Shown in pieces: positions 1 to 5,403 of a DNA stretch of 8,667 nt. The notes under the pieces are model-generated. The model ran no database searches and was not told the origin of the DNA. It saw nothing but the letters and a program-made list of their open reading frames with translations. The stretch spans positions 1 through 8,667 of the forward strand of contig JAJRTK010000314.1 in assembly GCA_024278345.1 (NCBI GenBank), given 5' to 3'. Numbering within the stretch: the stretch's first letter is position 1; each line of letters opens with the position of its first letter. Both the position numbers and the translations under genes were made by a program. Source of the DNA: a bacterium. Lineage in GTDB: Bacteria > CSSED10-310 > JAJRTK01.

Positions 1-1
1 C

Positions 2-328
2 TCGAAGCACGCGCTCCACGGTTTTTTCGACTCCTTGCGTGCGGAAGTCCACGACCAGGGGCTCCGGGTGACGATGATCTGCCCGGGCTTCGTTTCCACG
101 AAGATCAGTATCAGCGCCCTCAAGGGGGACGGCTCCAAGCACGCCATCCTGGACGGCGCGACGGATCGGGGCATCCCGCCGAACAGGTGCGCCCTGGCGA
201 TCCTCCGGGGAATCGCCGCTCAGAAGAATGAGATCTACGTCGGCGGCAAGGAGATTCTTGCCATCTACTTGCAGCGGTTCGTCCCGGGCCTTGCGGCCCG
301 GATCCTTCGCGGCGCCAAGGTGACCTAG
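2..328 (+). CDS. SDR-family oxidoreductase, C-terminal part (5' end outside the window)
   Basis: The open frame runs in from the left edge without a start and ends at TAG 326-328. Its first visible residues are SKHALHGFFDSLRAE. This is the region just after the catalytic Tyr of short-chain dehydrogenases, and the Lys at visible residue 2 fits the Lys of the YxxxK motif. It is followed by GLRVTMICPGFVSTKIS, the usual SDR strand with the PG motif near the nicotinamide pocket, then a substrate-binding segment (GDGSKH) and a C-terminal helix ending LAARILRGAKVT. The GDGSK and YLQRFVPGLAARI segments resemble the DHRS7/DHRS7B-like SDR group of membrane-associated reductases; this subgroup call is tentative. 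The Rossmann nucleotide-binding half is missing, so cofactor and substrate cannot be assigned. An internal ATG or GTG near position 35 is not the real start, because homology continues upstream of it. Confidence 0.85.
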   Translation, partial: SKHALHGFFDSLRAEVHDQGLRVTMICPGFVSTKISISALKGDGSKHAILDGATDRGIPPNRCALAILRGIAAQKNEIYVGGKEILAIYLQRFVPGLAARILRGAKVT

Positions 329-386
329 AATACCTCCTTCGAGACCGTTTCTCCCACACCCCAGATCCCCCGGCGCCAAGGTGACC
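310..386 (+). repeat. 16-bp exact direct repeat, copies at 310-325 and 371-386
   Basis: CGGCGCCAAGGTGACC occurs twice, 61 bp apart. The first copy encodes the last residues of the SDR gene, ending one base before its TAG. The second lies in the short spacer, and its AAGGTGA (378-384) sits 6 nt before the ATG of the lipoprotein gene, so it serves as that gene's Shine-Dalgarno sequence. A small tandem duplication of the gene end is a simple explanation. The spacer 329-370 shows no hairpin terminator, so the two genes may be co-transcribed. Confidence 0.8.
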
Positions 387-390
387 CACC

Positions 391-1968
391 ATGAGCCATA
401 CGACCCGATTCTCCGCCCTTTGCTTCTTCCTTTCGGCCTGCGGAAGCGATACGTTTACACCTTCTAGTCCCCAACCGACACCGACACCGTACTCCGCCGC
501 CGAGACCTCCTCCATCGGCTACCGCTTGCTCCGGAGCGCCGCCCATCTCGATTCTCCCCGCACAGGGGTCGCAAAGCTCTTTTCATCGGGCAACCCAAAC
601 CCGGCTTCTAATGAGGATTACAACCAGTTCCTTGCCTACGAAGGCCGGGACACCTTCCTTCTCGCGGAGCAGAATGGCCCGGGCGTCATCACCCGCATCT
701 GGATGACGGCCCGGGTGCCCCGGGGCCGAGACTCCCTGCCGGGCTTCGACTCGGGCGCCATCCTGAACGTGGAGACCGATGGAAAGCTGCTCTTCTCCAC
801 CCCCCTCAAAAGCTTTTTCGCTGGCCACCTCTATCCCTTCGTCCATCCTCTGGTCAACCAGCACATCAACCGCAACGGCACGCCCAACGGCCTGGGCTTC
901 TACTCCTACGTTCCCATCTCCTTCGCCCAGTCGATGCGGATCACCGTGACCAAACCGATCCCGCGGTCCGCCAAGTTCCCCAATGATCGGTTCTTCTACC
1001 AGATCAACGTCCTGGACCTCGCGGGGGAACAGCCCGTAACCACCTCCCCCACCCGGCAACCCGACGGCTCCCTGGCGCTGACCCCGGCGGACCAGGCCGC
1101 CCTGGAAGAAGCCCTACAGCAATGGAGCGCCCCGGGAAGCCTGGCCAACCAGATGGACCTGGCAAAGAAGCGGATCGACTTCCCCGGCCCCCTGGCCGGC
1201 ACCGCCACATTCGCCGAAATCGAAGGTCCAGGGCGCATCCGCGGCCTCCGGATCCACGCCCCCGATATCCCATCGGAAGCCCTGGAAAAAATCCGCCTCC
1301 GCATCACCTGGGACGACGCTCCCGAGCCCGCCGTGGAGATCCCCCTGGCCACGGGCTGGGGCAGCACCTTCACCAGGGGCCGTTTCCAGGCCCTCCTCCA
1401 GGGCGCCCAAGCCGACGGCATGCTCTACCTGGCCCTGCCCATGCCCTTTCGCGTCTCTGCCCTGGTGGAGCTCGTCAACGGAGGTACCAGCAAAGCCATC
1501 TCCGGCGAGCTCTACTACGACCCGGAACCGGTGAGAGACGATGCCCTCTACTTGCACACAACCTTCGCCCGAGAGGTGGTGGAGGCCAAATCCCGCTTCC
1601 TGGCCCTGGATATCCCCGGGCGCGGCCACCTGGTGGGCTGGCAGATGTCCCTGGACGTCCTGGGCAACCACAACTCCATGGAAGGAGACGAATTCTTCAC
1701 GGTGGACGGGGCCATCTCCCACCGGGGCACCGGTTTCGAAGACCTCTTCAACGCCCATTGGTTCTTCGAGGGCGGAGTCCGAAGCGCCCCTCTCCACGGC
1801 GCAACCTCCGTCGATGGCCGAGGCCAGCCCGACATCGACGCCTTCCGCTTCTTCGTGCCAGACGCCATACCCTTTTCCGCGCACCTGCGAATGGAAATGG
1901 AAAACGCCAACCTCGTGGGCTTCCGCGACACCTACCGCGCTGTCGTCTTCTACTACCTGGCCCACTAA
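391..1968 (+). CDS. DUF2961 (GH172-like) lipoprotein, putative carbohydrate-active enzyme
   Basis: A 525-residue protein with a short lipoprotein signal: a positively charged start, the hydrophobic stretch ALCFFLSAC, and a lipobox LSAC with Cys17 as the lipidated residue. The Gly after the Cys fits an outer-membrane location. A Ser/Thr/Pro-rich linker covers about residues 20-38. The rest shows DUF2961 hallmarks in order: NGPGVITRIWMT (95-106), MEGDEFFTVDG (430-440), RGTGFEDLFNAHWFF (445-459) and the tail AVVFYYLAH. DUF2961 proteins have a double jelly-roll fold and are classed as glycoside hydrolase family 172, whose known members act on difructose anhydride or on arabinan. The two acidic residues used in that family probably correspond to Glu431 and Glu450. 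The start is ATG 391, with AAGGTGA 6 nt upstream. Substrate is unknown. There is no sugar transporter or other glycosidase in view to help, and no link to the downstream SOS cassette is evident. Confidence 0.85.
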   Translation: MSHTTRFSALCFFLSACGSDTFTPSSPQPTPTPYSAAETSSIGYRLLRSAAHLDSPRTGVAKLFSSGNPNPASNEDYNQFLAYEGRDTFLLAEQNGPGVITRIWMTARVPRGRDSLPGFDSGAILNVETDGKLLFSTPLKSFFAGHLYPFVHPLVNQHINRNGTPNGLGFYSYVPISFAQSMRITVTKPIPRSAKFPNDRFFYQINVLDLAGEQPVTTSPTRQPDGSLALTPADQAALEEALQQWSAPGSLANQMDLAKKRIDFPGPLAGTATFAEIEGPGRIRGLRIHAPDIPSEALEKIRLRITWDDAPEPAVEIPLATGWGSTFTRGRFQALLQGAQADGMLYLALPMPFRVSALVELVNGGTSKAISGELYYDPEPVRDDALYLHTTFAREVVEAKSRFLALDIPGRGHLVGWQMSLDVLGNHNSMEGDEFFTVDGAISHRGTGFEDLFNAHWFFEGGVRSAPLHGATSVDGRGQPDIDAFRFFVPDAIPFSAHLRMEMENANLVGFRDTYRAVVFYYLAH

Positions 1969-2042
1969 AAATCGGGTGGTGCTCCGGCCTTAGGGCGCGG
2001 ATCGAGAGCGGCGCCAACGGCGAGCAGCGGGTGCCGCGGGGA

Positions 2043-2063
2043 ACTCGTGCCGAAGGCACGGGT
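2043..2063 (+). other. Hairpin downstream of the lipoprotein gene
   Basis: ACTCGTGCC and GGCACGGGT pair as a 9-bp stem (one G-T pair) around a GAA loop. It lies 74 bp after the lipoprotein stop. No T-run follows (the next bases are CGTTACAAATCCC), so it is not a standard rho-independent terminator, though it could protect an mRNA 3' end. The stretch 1969-2042 between the stop codon and this hairpin is GC-rich and shows no gene. Confidence 0.5.
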
Positions 2064-2068
2064 CGTTA

Positions 2069-2226
2069 CAAATCCCTGCTGCATCAACGCAATCATCGCA
2101 GCCAACAGCGCCCTCCTCGGTCAGGCGTCATCAACGTAGTTCCACTACGCCTCCGGTGCCTGCCTGTCGTCGGACTCGCCGGCAGCGCGCCTGCGCCGCC
2201 TCGCGACGGGATTTGATGAGAAATCC
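2069..2226. repeat. Intergenic palindromic element with 8-bp terminal inverted repeats
   Basis: CAAATCCC (2069-2076) and GGGATTTG (2208-2215) are perfect inverted repeats enclosing about 147 bp. Inside are CGTAGT-TCC-ACTACG (2135-2149, perfect 6-bp stem) and CTGCC/GGCAG (2160-2164 with 2181-2185). A second partner for the right arm follows directly: GGATTT (2209-2214) can pair with AAATCC (2221-2226) around GATGAG. The right arm therefore has two competing partners. No credible ORF covers it; the long frame crossing it is a shadow of the lipoprotein gene. It may be a dispersed intergenic repeat or a structured RNA. From memory, similar GC-rich intergenic blocks are common in some deltaproteobacterial genomes, but I cannot confirm the family. 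Confidence 0.5.
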
Positions 2227-2260
2227 GGGTCAAACGATTGGAATGGCTCCATGCACCCCC

Positions 2261-2289
2261 TTGACAGGGGATACATTTATATGCAGAAT
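2261..2289 (+). promoter_or_regulatory. Sigma70-like promoter of the lexA-imuA-imuB-dnaE2 cassette
   Basis: A perfect -35 hexamer TTGACA (2261-2266) is followed by a 17-nt spacer and CAGAAT (2284-2289), a 4/6 match to TATAAT. Transcription would begin near 2296, about 40 nt before the lexA start. This stretch is clearly richer in A/T than its surroundings, as expected of a promoter. It is the only convincing promoter seen ahead of the cassette. The weak -10 beside a perfect -35 fits a regulated promoter. Confidence 0.6.
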
Positions 2290-2291
2290 AG

Positions 2292-2310
2292 AGTATGCTG
2301 AGCAGTATGG
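2292..2310 (+). promoter_or_regulatory. Candidate LexA operator region (motif not established)
   Basis: Immediately after the -10 lie the direct repeat AGTATG-CTGAGC-AGTATG (2292-2309) and, inside it, the small palindrome TGCT-G-AGCA (2296-2304). Autoregulated lexA genes usually carry their operator over the promoter or start site, so this is the best-placed candidate. It does not match the E. coli CTGT-N8-ACAG, Gram-positive GAAC-N4-GTTC or alphaproteobacterial GTTC-N7-GTTC boxes. The assignment rests on position and symmetry only. Confidence 0.25.
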
Positions 2311-2337
2311 GTTTTACTCTTGCAAGGGAAGATGGCG

Positions 2338-2973
2338 ATGAAACGAAGGCCACGAGGGGCAACACGAGAAAAAATCTACCGCTTCATGCGGCAACGGATC
2401 CTGGCCGGCGATCCACCCACGCTTCGAGAGGTGCAGGAAGCCCTTGAGATCCGGGCGATCCGGACCGTTCAGGTCCACCTGTCAAAGTTGGTGTCCGAAG
2501 GGCAGCTTCGCAAGCTTGGGACTCAGTCCCGCGGCTACCGCCTCCCGCTCGCCTCGAAGCGAAATCAGCCGACGCGATTCGTGCCCATCCTAGGGCAGGT
2601 TCAAGCAGGAGAGCTCACCACGGCCATCGAGAACGCTGAAGATCACATTGCCATTCAATCGCGTCATGCCACCGAAGAACTGTTCGCCCTGACCGTCCGG
2701 GGCGACAGCATGAAGGGAGCTGGCATTTTGGAGGGCGATCTGGTGATCGTGCGGCGTCAGCCAACGGCTGAATCCGGAGATATCATCGTCGCTCTCGTGG
2801 AGGATGAGGCGACGGTAAAACGGCTGAAGCACTGCCGGGACAGCATCGAGCTTTGTCCCGAGAATCCGGATTTCGAGCCCATTATCCCCGATCCTTCGAA
2901 GCTCAAGATCCTGGGAAAGGTCATCGAGCTGCGCCGCGATTTCGAGGCTACCACAAGTAACGGCGGTGGTTAG
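2338..2973 (+). CDS. lexA: LexA repressor (SOS regulator, S24 self-cleaving peptidase)
   Basis: A 211-residue repressor of normal LexA length. Residues 8-68 form the winged helix-turn-helix (PPTLREVQEAL... then the probable recognition helix AIRTVQVHLSKL, and the wing ending SRGYRLP). Residues 81-200 form the S24 domain. The autocleavage bond is Ala90-Gly91 in GQVQAGEL, the catalytic Ser is Ser124 in RGDSM and the catalytic Lys is Lys161 in ATVKRL, so cleavage chemistry should be intact. In family members, RecA on single-stranded DNA triggers cleavage and releases SOS promoters. I chose ATG 2338 because AAGGGA (2324-2329) lies 8 nt upstream. ATG 2332 is only 2 nt from that site, and a TTG at 2320 precedes it. 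It heads the mutagenesis cassette, suggesting a dedicated or LexA2-type regulator, though it could be the only LexA of the cell. The recognition helix is unlike that of E. coli, so its DNA target may differ. Confidence 0.93.
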   Translation: MKRRPRGATREKIYRFMRQRILAGDPPTLREVQEALEIRAIRTVQVHLSKLVSEGQLRKLGTQSRGYRLPLASKRNQPTRFVPILGQVQAGELTTAIENAEDHIAIQSRHATEELFALTVRGDSMKGAGILEGDLVIVRRQPTAESGDIIVALVEDEATVKRLKHCRDSIELCPENPDFEPIIPDPSKLKILGKVIELRRDFEATTSNGGG

Positions 2974-3038
2974 TGGCTCGCTGTCGGCTGCAAAAGCCAA
3001 GACTTTGTTGGCCGTACCTGGAGCTTCTCAAAATCGAC

Positions 3039-3044
3039 AGGAGG
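3039..3044 (+). promoter_or_regulatory. Strong Shine-Dalgarno sequence that sets the imuA start
   Basis: A perfect AGGAGG lies 8 nt before GTG 3053 and 5 nt before GTG 3050. The longer reading from GTG 2966, which would overlap the lexA stop, has no such site. The 79-nt spacer 2974-3052 shows no convincing promoter, which favours read-through from lexA. Confidence 0.75.
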
Positions 3045-3052
3045 TACGAGTG

Positions 3053-3751
3053 GTGAACGGCTCCTCCGAACAGTTTCGGGTCCGGGAGCTCCATCATGGA
3101 AGGAATCGGACTCTCCAAGAGCTCAGGGCGCAGCTTGTGACCGTTGGAGGTCAGGTTCGGCTCTCCCGAGCAAATGAGTCAGGGCATCGACCGCCAGCTT
3201 GCTGGGGCCTCGCCGCGTTGATGGGGCGGATTGCCGAGCTTTCTGGGAAAGGGGAGACCGCTTCCCTCACTTTGGCGGTTTCTCTTATTCTCGAGGCGCA
3301 GCAAAAGCGTGAAATCGCGGCCTGGATCAGCGCCCGTGAGAGTATTTTTTTTCCGCCTGACCTTTGCGAAACGGGCATCGATCTTCATGCCCTAGCGGTA
3401 ATACAAGCGCCAGAGCCCACTTCCGCAGGCCGCGCAGCCGACAAGCTGCTCCGATCGGGGGCATTCGGGCTGCTCGTCCTTGATTTGCCTCCTGGAACCT
3501 GTCTCCCTACGCCGCTTTTCGCACGCCTTGCACAACTCGCCCACCGCCATGAGACAGCAGTGCTCTGCTTGACTGAAAAGCCCAAAAATGCGCCAGCTCT
3601 GGGATCTTTCGTTTCTCTTCGAGTCGAAGCCCGAAGGCAGCGGCAAGGCGAGGACCGATTCTCATGTCAACTTTCCCCCCTCAAAGACAAACGCCTCGGC
3701 ACCGGCTGGCGCGACCATAAAATGTTCCGAGGCCCGGGAGGACTGTACTGA
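3053..3751 (+). CDS. imuA: ImuA, RecA-like accessory factor of the DnaE2 mutasome
   Basis: A 232-residue protein resembling the RecA core fold as seen in ImuA/SulA-like proteins. The segment MGRIAELSGKGETASLTLAVSLI (57-79) aligns with the RecA strand, P-loop and helix, but the P-loop reads SGKGETAS and the usual GKT/GKS lysine-threonine pair is lost. FFPPDLCETGIDLHALAVIQ (99-118) and the Walker B-like strand LLVLDLPP (140-147) follow. The end has SLRVEARR (188-195) and a conserved-looking LKDKRLGTGWRDHKMF tail. Together these match ImuA proteins of imuA-imuB-dnaE2 cassettes, which help assemble the mutasome and do not replace RecA. The start is GTG 3053 (GTG 3050 also possible). The stop is 4 nt before the imuB start, so translation is probably coupled. 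The name rests on weak family resemblance plus perfect gene order. A run of eight T (3345-3352) lies within the reading frame. Confidence 0.82.
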   Translation: MNGSSEQFRVRELHHGRNRTLQELRAQLVTVGGQVRLSRANESGHRPPACWGLAALMGRIAELSGKGETASLTLAVSLILEAQQKREIAAWISARESIFFPPDLCETGIDLHALAVIQAPEPTSAGRAADKLLRSGAFGLLVLDLPPGTCLPTPLFARLAQLAHRHETAVLCLTEKPKNAPALGSFVSLRVEARRQRQGEDRFSCQLSPLKDKRLGTGWRDHKMFRGPGGLY

Positions 3752-3755
3752 GAGT

Positions 3756-5279
3756 ATGGAAAAGCAAGCTGCACGATCCCGAATCGCCTGTCTGAAAATC
3801 CCGGGTTTTCCCTTGCAACTTTTCTTTCGGCGACATCCAGAATGGCGTGGGCATCCCATTGCCATAGTGGACGAAGACAAACCCCAAGGCCGAATTCTTT
3901 GCCTTGACGAGACCGCCCGTCGAGCGGGTCTTCTTTTGGGGGAAAGTTACGGCAGCGCCCTCTCCTTGGTGCCAGGTCTCCGGGGCAAGACCTTCCCCGC
4001 CAAGGAAATGGAAAAAGCGACCCGCGAGCTGCTGGACACGCTGGAATGCTTCTCTCCCACGGTGGAGGCGGTTCCTGGTGAACCTGGCGCCTTTTGGCTT
4101 GATGCCACCGGTCTTCAGCCGTTGCTGAGGTCGCTAGAGGTTTGGGTCGTCGGCCTTGAAAGATCTCTTCGGAAACTGGCCCTCAAGGCGTTCATCGTGG
4201 TCGGTTTCAGTCGATTCGCCACCTACGCCATCGCTTCTTTCCAAGGTCAAACGTCAATTCTGAGTAACCCCGAGCAAGAACAGCAAGAAGCCCTTCAAGC
4301 CCCTCTCCATCTGTTGGGAATCGACCCAGCCGCCCTGGGCGAGCTCCAGAAACTTGGCGTTGAGACAATAAAAGAACTTCTAAAGCTTCCTGCCACCGGG
4401 CTTCAAGAGAGGTATGGCCAGCGAGTCCAGGAACTTCGCCGCCTGGCCAGCCCCCGGGAATGGATTCCCCTCCAGCCCACGCTCCGCCCGAAGCCGCTCC
4501 AAGAATCCGAATGTTTCGAAGATCCGGAATCCAATGCCATCCGTCTCTCCTTCGCCATCAAGCGCTTGCTTCACCCGATGCTGGCCAAGCTTGCGGAACA
4601 GGGGCTCGCCGCAAGAGAGCTACTTCTAGATCTGGAGCTTGCCGAGGGGGGCTCCAAACAAGAGCGCCTACTGCCGGCCGTTCCCACTCTTGACTCGATC
4701 CTTCTCATCGAGCTCGTTCGGCTGCGGCTGGAAAGATTGCAGCTCGCCTCCGGCGTGATCTGCCTCAACCTAGCCGTTCTGGAGGCGAAGGCGAGCTCCG
4801 AACAACTCCAGCTCTTCCAACAGCAGCCGCGGCGAGATCTCGGATCTGCCGAGCAGGCGCTGGCCCGAGTGCGGAGCATTCTTGGGGAAGATAGGGTGGT
4901 GGTGGCCAGGATTTGTCAGCGTCACCTGCCGGAGGCAAAGTTCACCTGGGAACCGCTTCTAAAGCTTCAAATTCCCAGGCCGCGCGTAACAGGATTTCCC
5001 CCTCTCATTCGGCGGATTTTCGTTTCTCCCAAACCTTTGACGTACAACGCCACCAAAGGAGGTTCGCGACCCGCCCCTCCCTTCCCGCCCCCAGGTTTTT
5101 CTACGCTGCGGCCATTCCCAGAGGCCCATATTCGCGGTCCCTATCTTGTGAGCGGCGGGTGGTGGCACCGGGAAGTGCGGCGCACGTACTACTTCATCAA
5201 GACCGACCAGGGCGAATGGCTCTGGATCTTTTACGATGAGGCTCGCCAGGAATGGTTTCTCCAAGGCCGCGTCGAATGA
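3756..5279 (+). CDS. imuB: ImuB, catalytically inactive Y-family polymerase-like mutasome adaptor
   Basis: A 507-residue protein of usual ImuB length. The N-terminus RIACLKIPGFPLQLFF (9-24) is the family's form of the Y-family strand 1, and lacks the first metal-binding Asp. The second catalytic site, SxDE in active DinB-type enzymes, reads VPGEPGAFWLDATG (106-119), so the Asp-Glu pair is not kept. A helix-hairpin-helix region spans about 187-220 and a little-finger-like domain about 240-345. QLQLF (350-354) is a beta-clamp-binding motif. The tail GPYLVSGGWWHREVRRTYYF...WLWIFYDEARQEWFLQGRVE (461-507) is the ImuB-specific C-terminal domain. In known cassettes ImuB bridges the sliding clamp, ImuA and DnaE2. 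The start is ATG 3756. Its best SD, GGGAGGA (3736-3742), is 13 nt away, which is long, so coupling to imuA termination (4-nt gap) is likely. Reading upstream to 3588 only extends into imuA. Confidence 0.92.
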   Translation: MEKQAARSRIACLKIPGFPLQLFFRRHPEWRGHPIAIVDEDKPQGRILCLDETARRAGLLLGESYGSALSLVPGLRGKTFPAKEMEKATRELLDTLECFSPTVEAVPGEPGAFWLDATGLQPLLRSLEVWVVGLERSLRKLALKAFIVVGFSRFATYAIASFQGQTSILSNPEQEQQEALQAPLHLLGIDPAALGELQKLGVETIKELLKLPATGLQERYGQRVQELRRLASPREWIPLQPTLRPKPLQESECFEDPESNAIRLSFAIKRLLHPMLAKLAEQGLAARELLLDLELAEGGSKQERLLPAVPTLDSILLIELVRLRLERLQLASGVICLNLAVLEAKASSEQLQLFQQQPRRDLGSAEQALARVRSILGEDRVVVARICQRHLPEAKFTWEPLLKLQIPRPRVTGFPPLIRRIFVSPKPLTYNATKGGSRPAPPFPPPGFSTLRPFPEAHIRGPYLVSGGWWHREVRRTYYFIKTDQGEWLWIFYDEARQEWFLQGRVE

Positions 5280-5282
5280 GAC

Positions 5283-5326
5283 AAGAACCACCGAAGTTTG
5301 TGCGAAAAGAGGCCGCACGGGTTCTT
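5283..5326 (+). other. Inverted repeat in the imuB-dnaE2 gap
   Basis: AAGAACC (5283-5289) and GGTTCTT (5320-5326) pair perfectly over 7 bp and enclose a second perfect stem, GTGCG/CGCAC (5300-5304 with 5314-5318). It begins 4 nt after the imuB stop. No T-run follows, so it is not a typical terminator. It could be a processing or stability element. Confidence 0.5.
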
Positions 5327-5339
5327 CCCAAGACGGACA

Positions 5340-5362
5340 CCACCGTCCTCGGTCAGCGGTGG
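5340..5362 (+). other. Second inverted repeat in the imuB-dnaE2 gap
   Basis: CCACCG (5340-5345) and CGGTGG (5357-5362) form a perfect 6-bp stem. The 11-nt loop, TCCTCGGTCAG, recurs exactly at 2114-2124 in the intergenic element upstream of lexA. Confidence 0.45.
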
Positions 5363-5367
5363 CCGGT

Positions 5368-5403
5368 GCCGACTGAAGGGAGAGTCGGCTTCGCCGACTA
5401 CCG
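5368..5403 (+). promoter_or_regulatory. dnaE2 leader with two mutually exclusive hairpins around the Shine-Dalgarno
   Basis: The order is GCCGACT (5368-5374), GAAGGGAG (5375-5382, containing the SD), AGTCGGC (5383-5389), TTC, GCCGACT (5393-5399), ACCG, then ATG 5404. The central arm pairs perfectly over 7 bp with either flank. In the upstream hairpin the SD sits in an 8-nt loop. In the downstream hairpin the SD is single-stranded and the 17-nt hairpin lies between it and the start. The linear SD-to-ATG distance of 21 nt is too long for normal initiation, but folding the downstream hairpin would leave about 4 nt of linear spacer. Seen: the repeats and spacing. Inferred: a translational switch. 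Confidence 0.55.

Noticed and set aside
1114-1965. A 283-codon minus-strand open frame and others antisense to the lipoprotein gene
   Set aside because: The low-complexity translation lacks domains, and the + strand frame carries clear DUF2961 motifs.
2043-2063. Rho-independent terminator after the lipoprotein gene
   Set aside because: The stem is good but there is no T-run behind it.
1122-2216. A 364-codon + strand frame running through the lipoprotein gene into the intergenic repeat
   Set aside because: The Arg/Pro-rich translation is an out-of-frame shadow of the lipoprotein gene, and the tail is palindromic noncoding DNA.
2320-2337. Upstream TTG 2320 or ATG 2332 as the lexA start
   Set aside because: AAGGGA at 2324-2329 would fall within or only 2 nt from these starts. 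It is ideally spaced for ATG 2338.
2966-3052. GTG 2966 as the imuA start overlapping the lexA stop
   Set aside because: It has no Shine-Dalgarno sequence, whereas a perfect AGGAGG precedes GTG 3050/3053.
3588-3755. N-terminal extension of imuB into imuA
   Set aside because: ImuB homology starts just after ATG 3756, and the extension only reads the end of imuA out of frame.
3756-5279. Active Y-family polymerase (DinB/UmuC)
   Set aside because: The catalytic carboxylate positions are replaced, and the GGWW-containing C-terminal domain and gene order identify ImuB.
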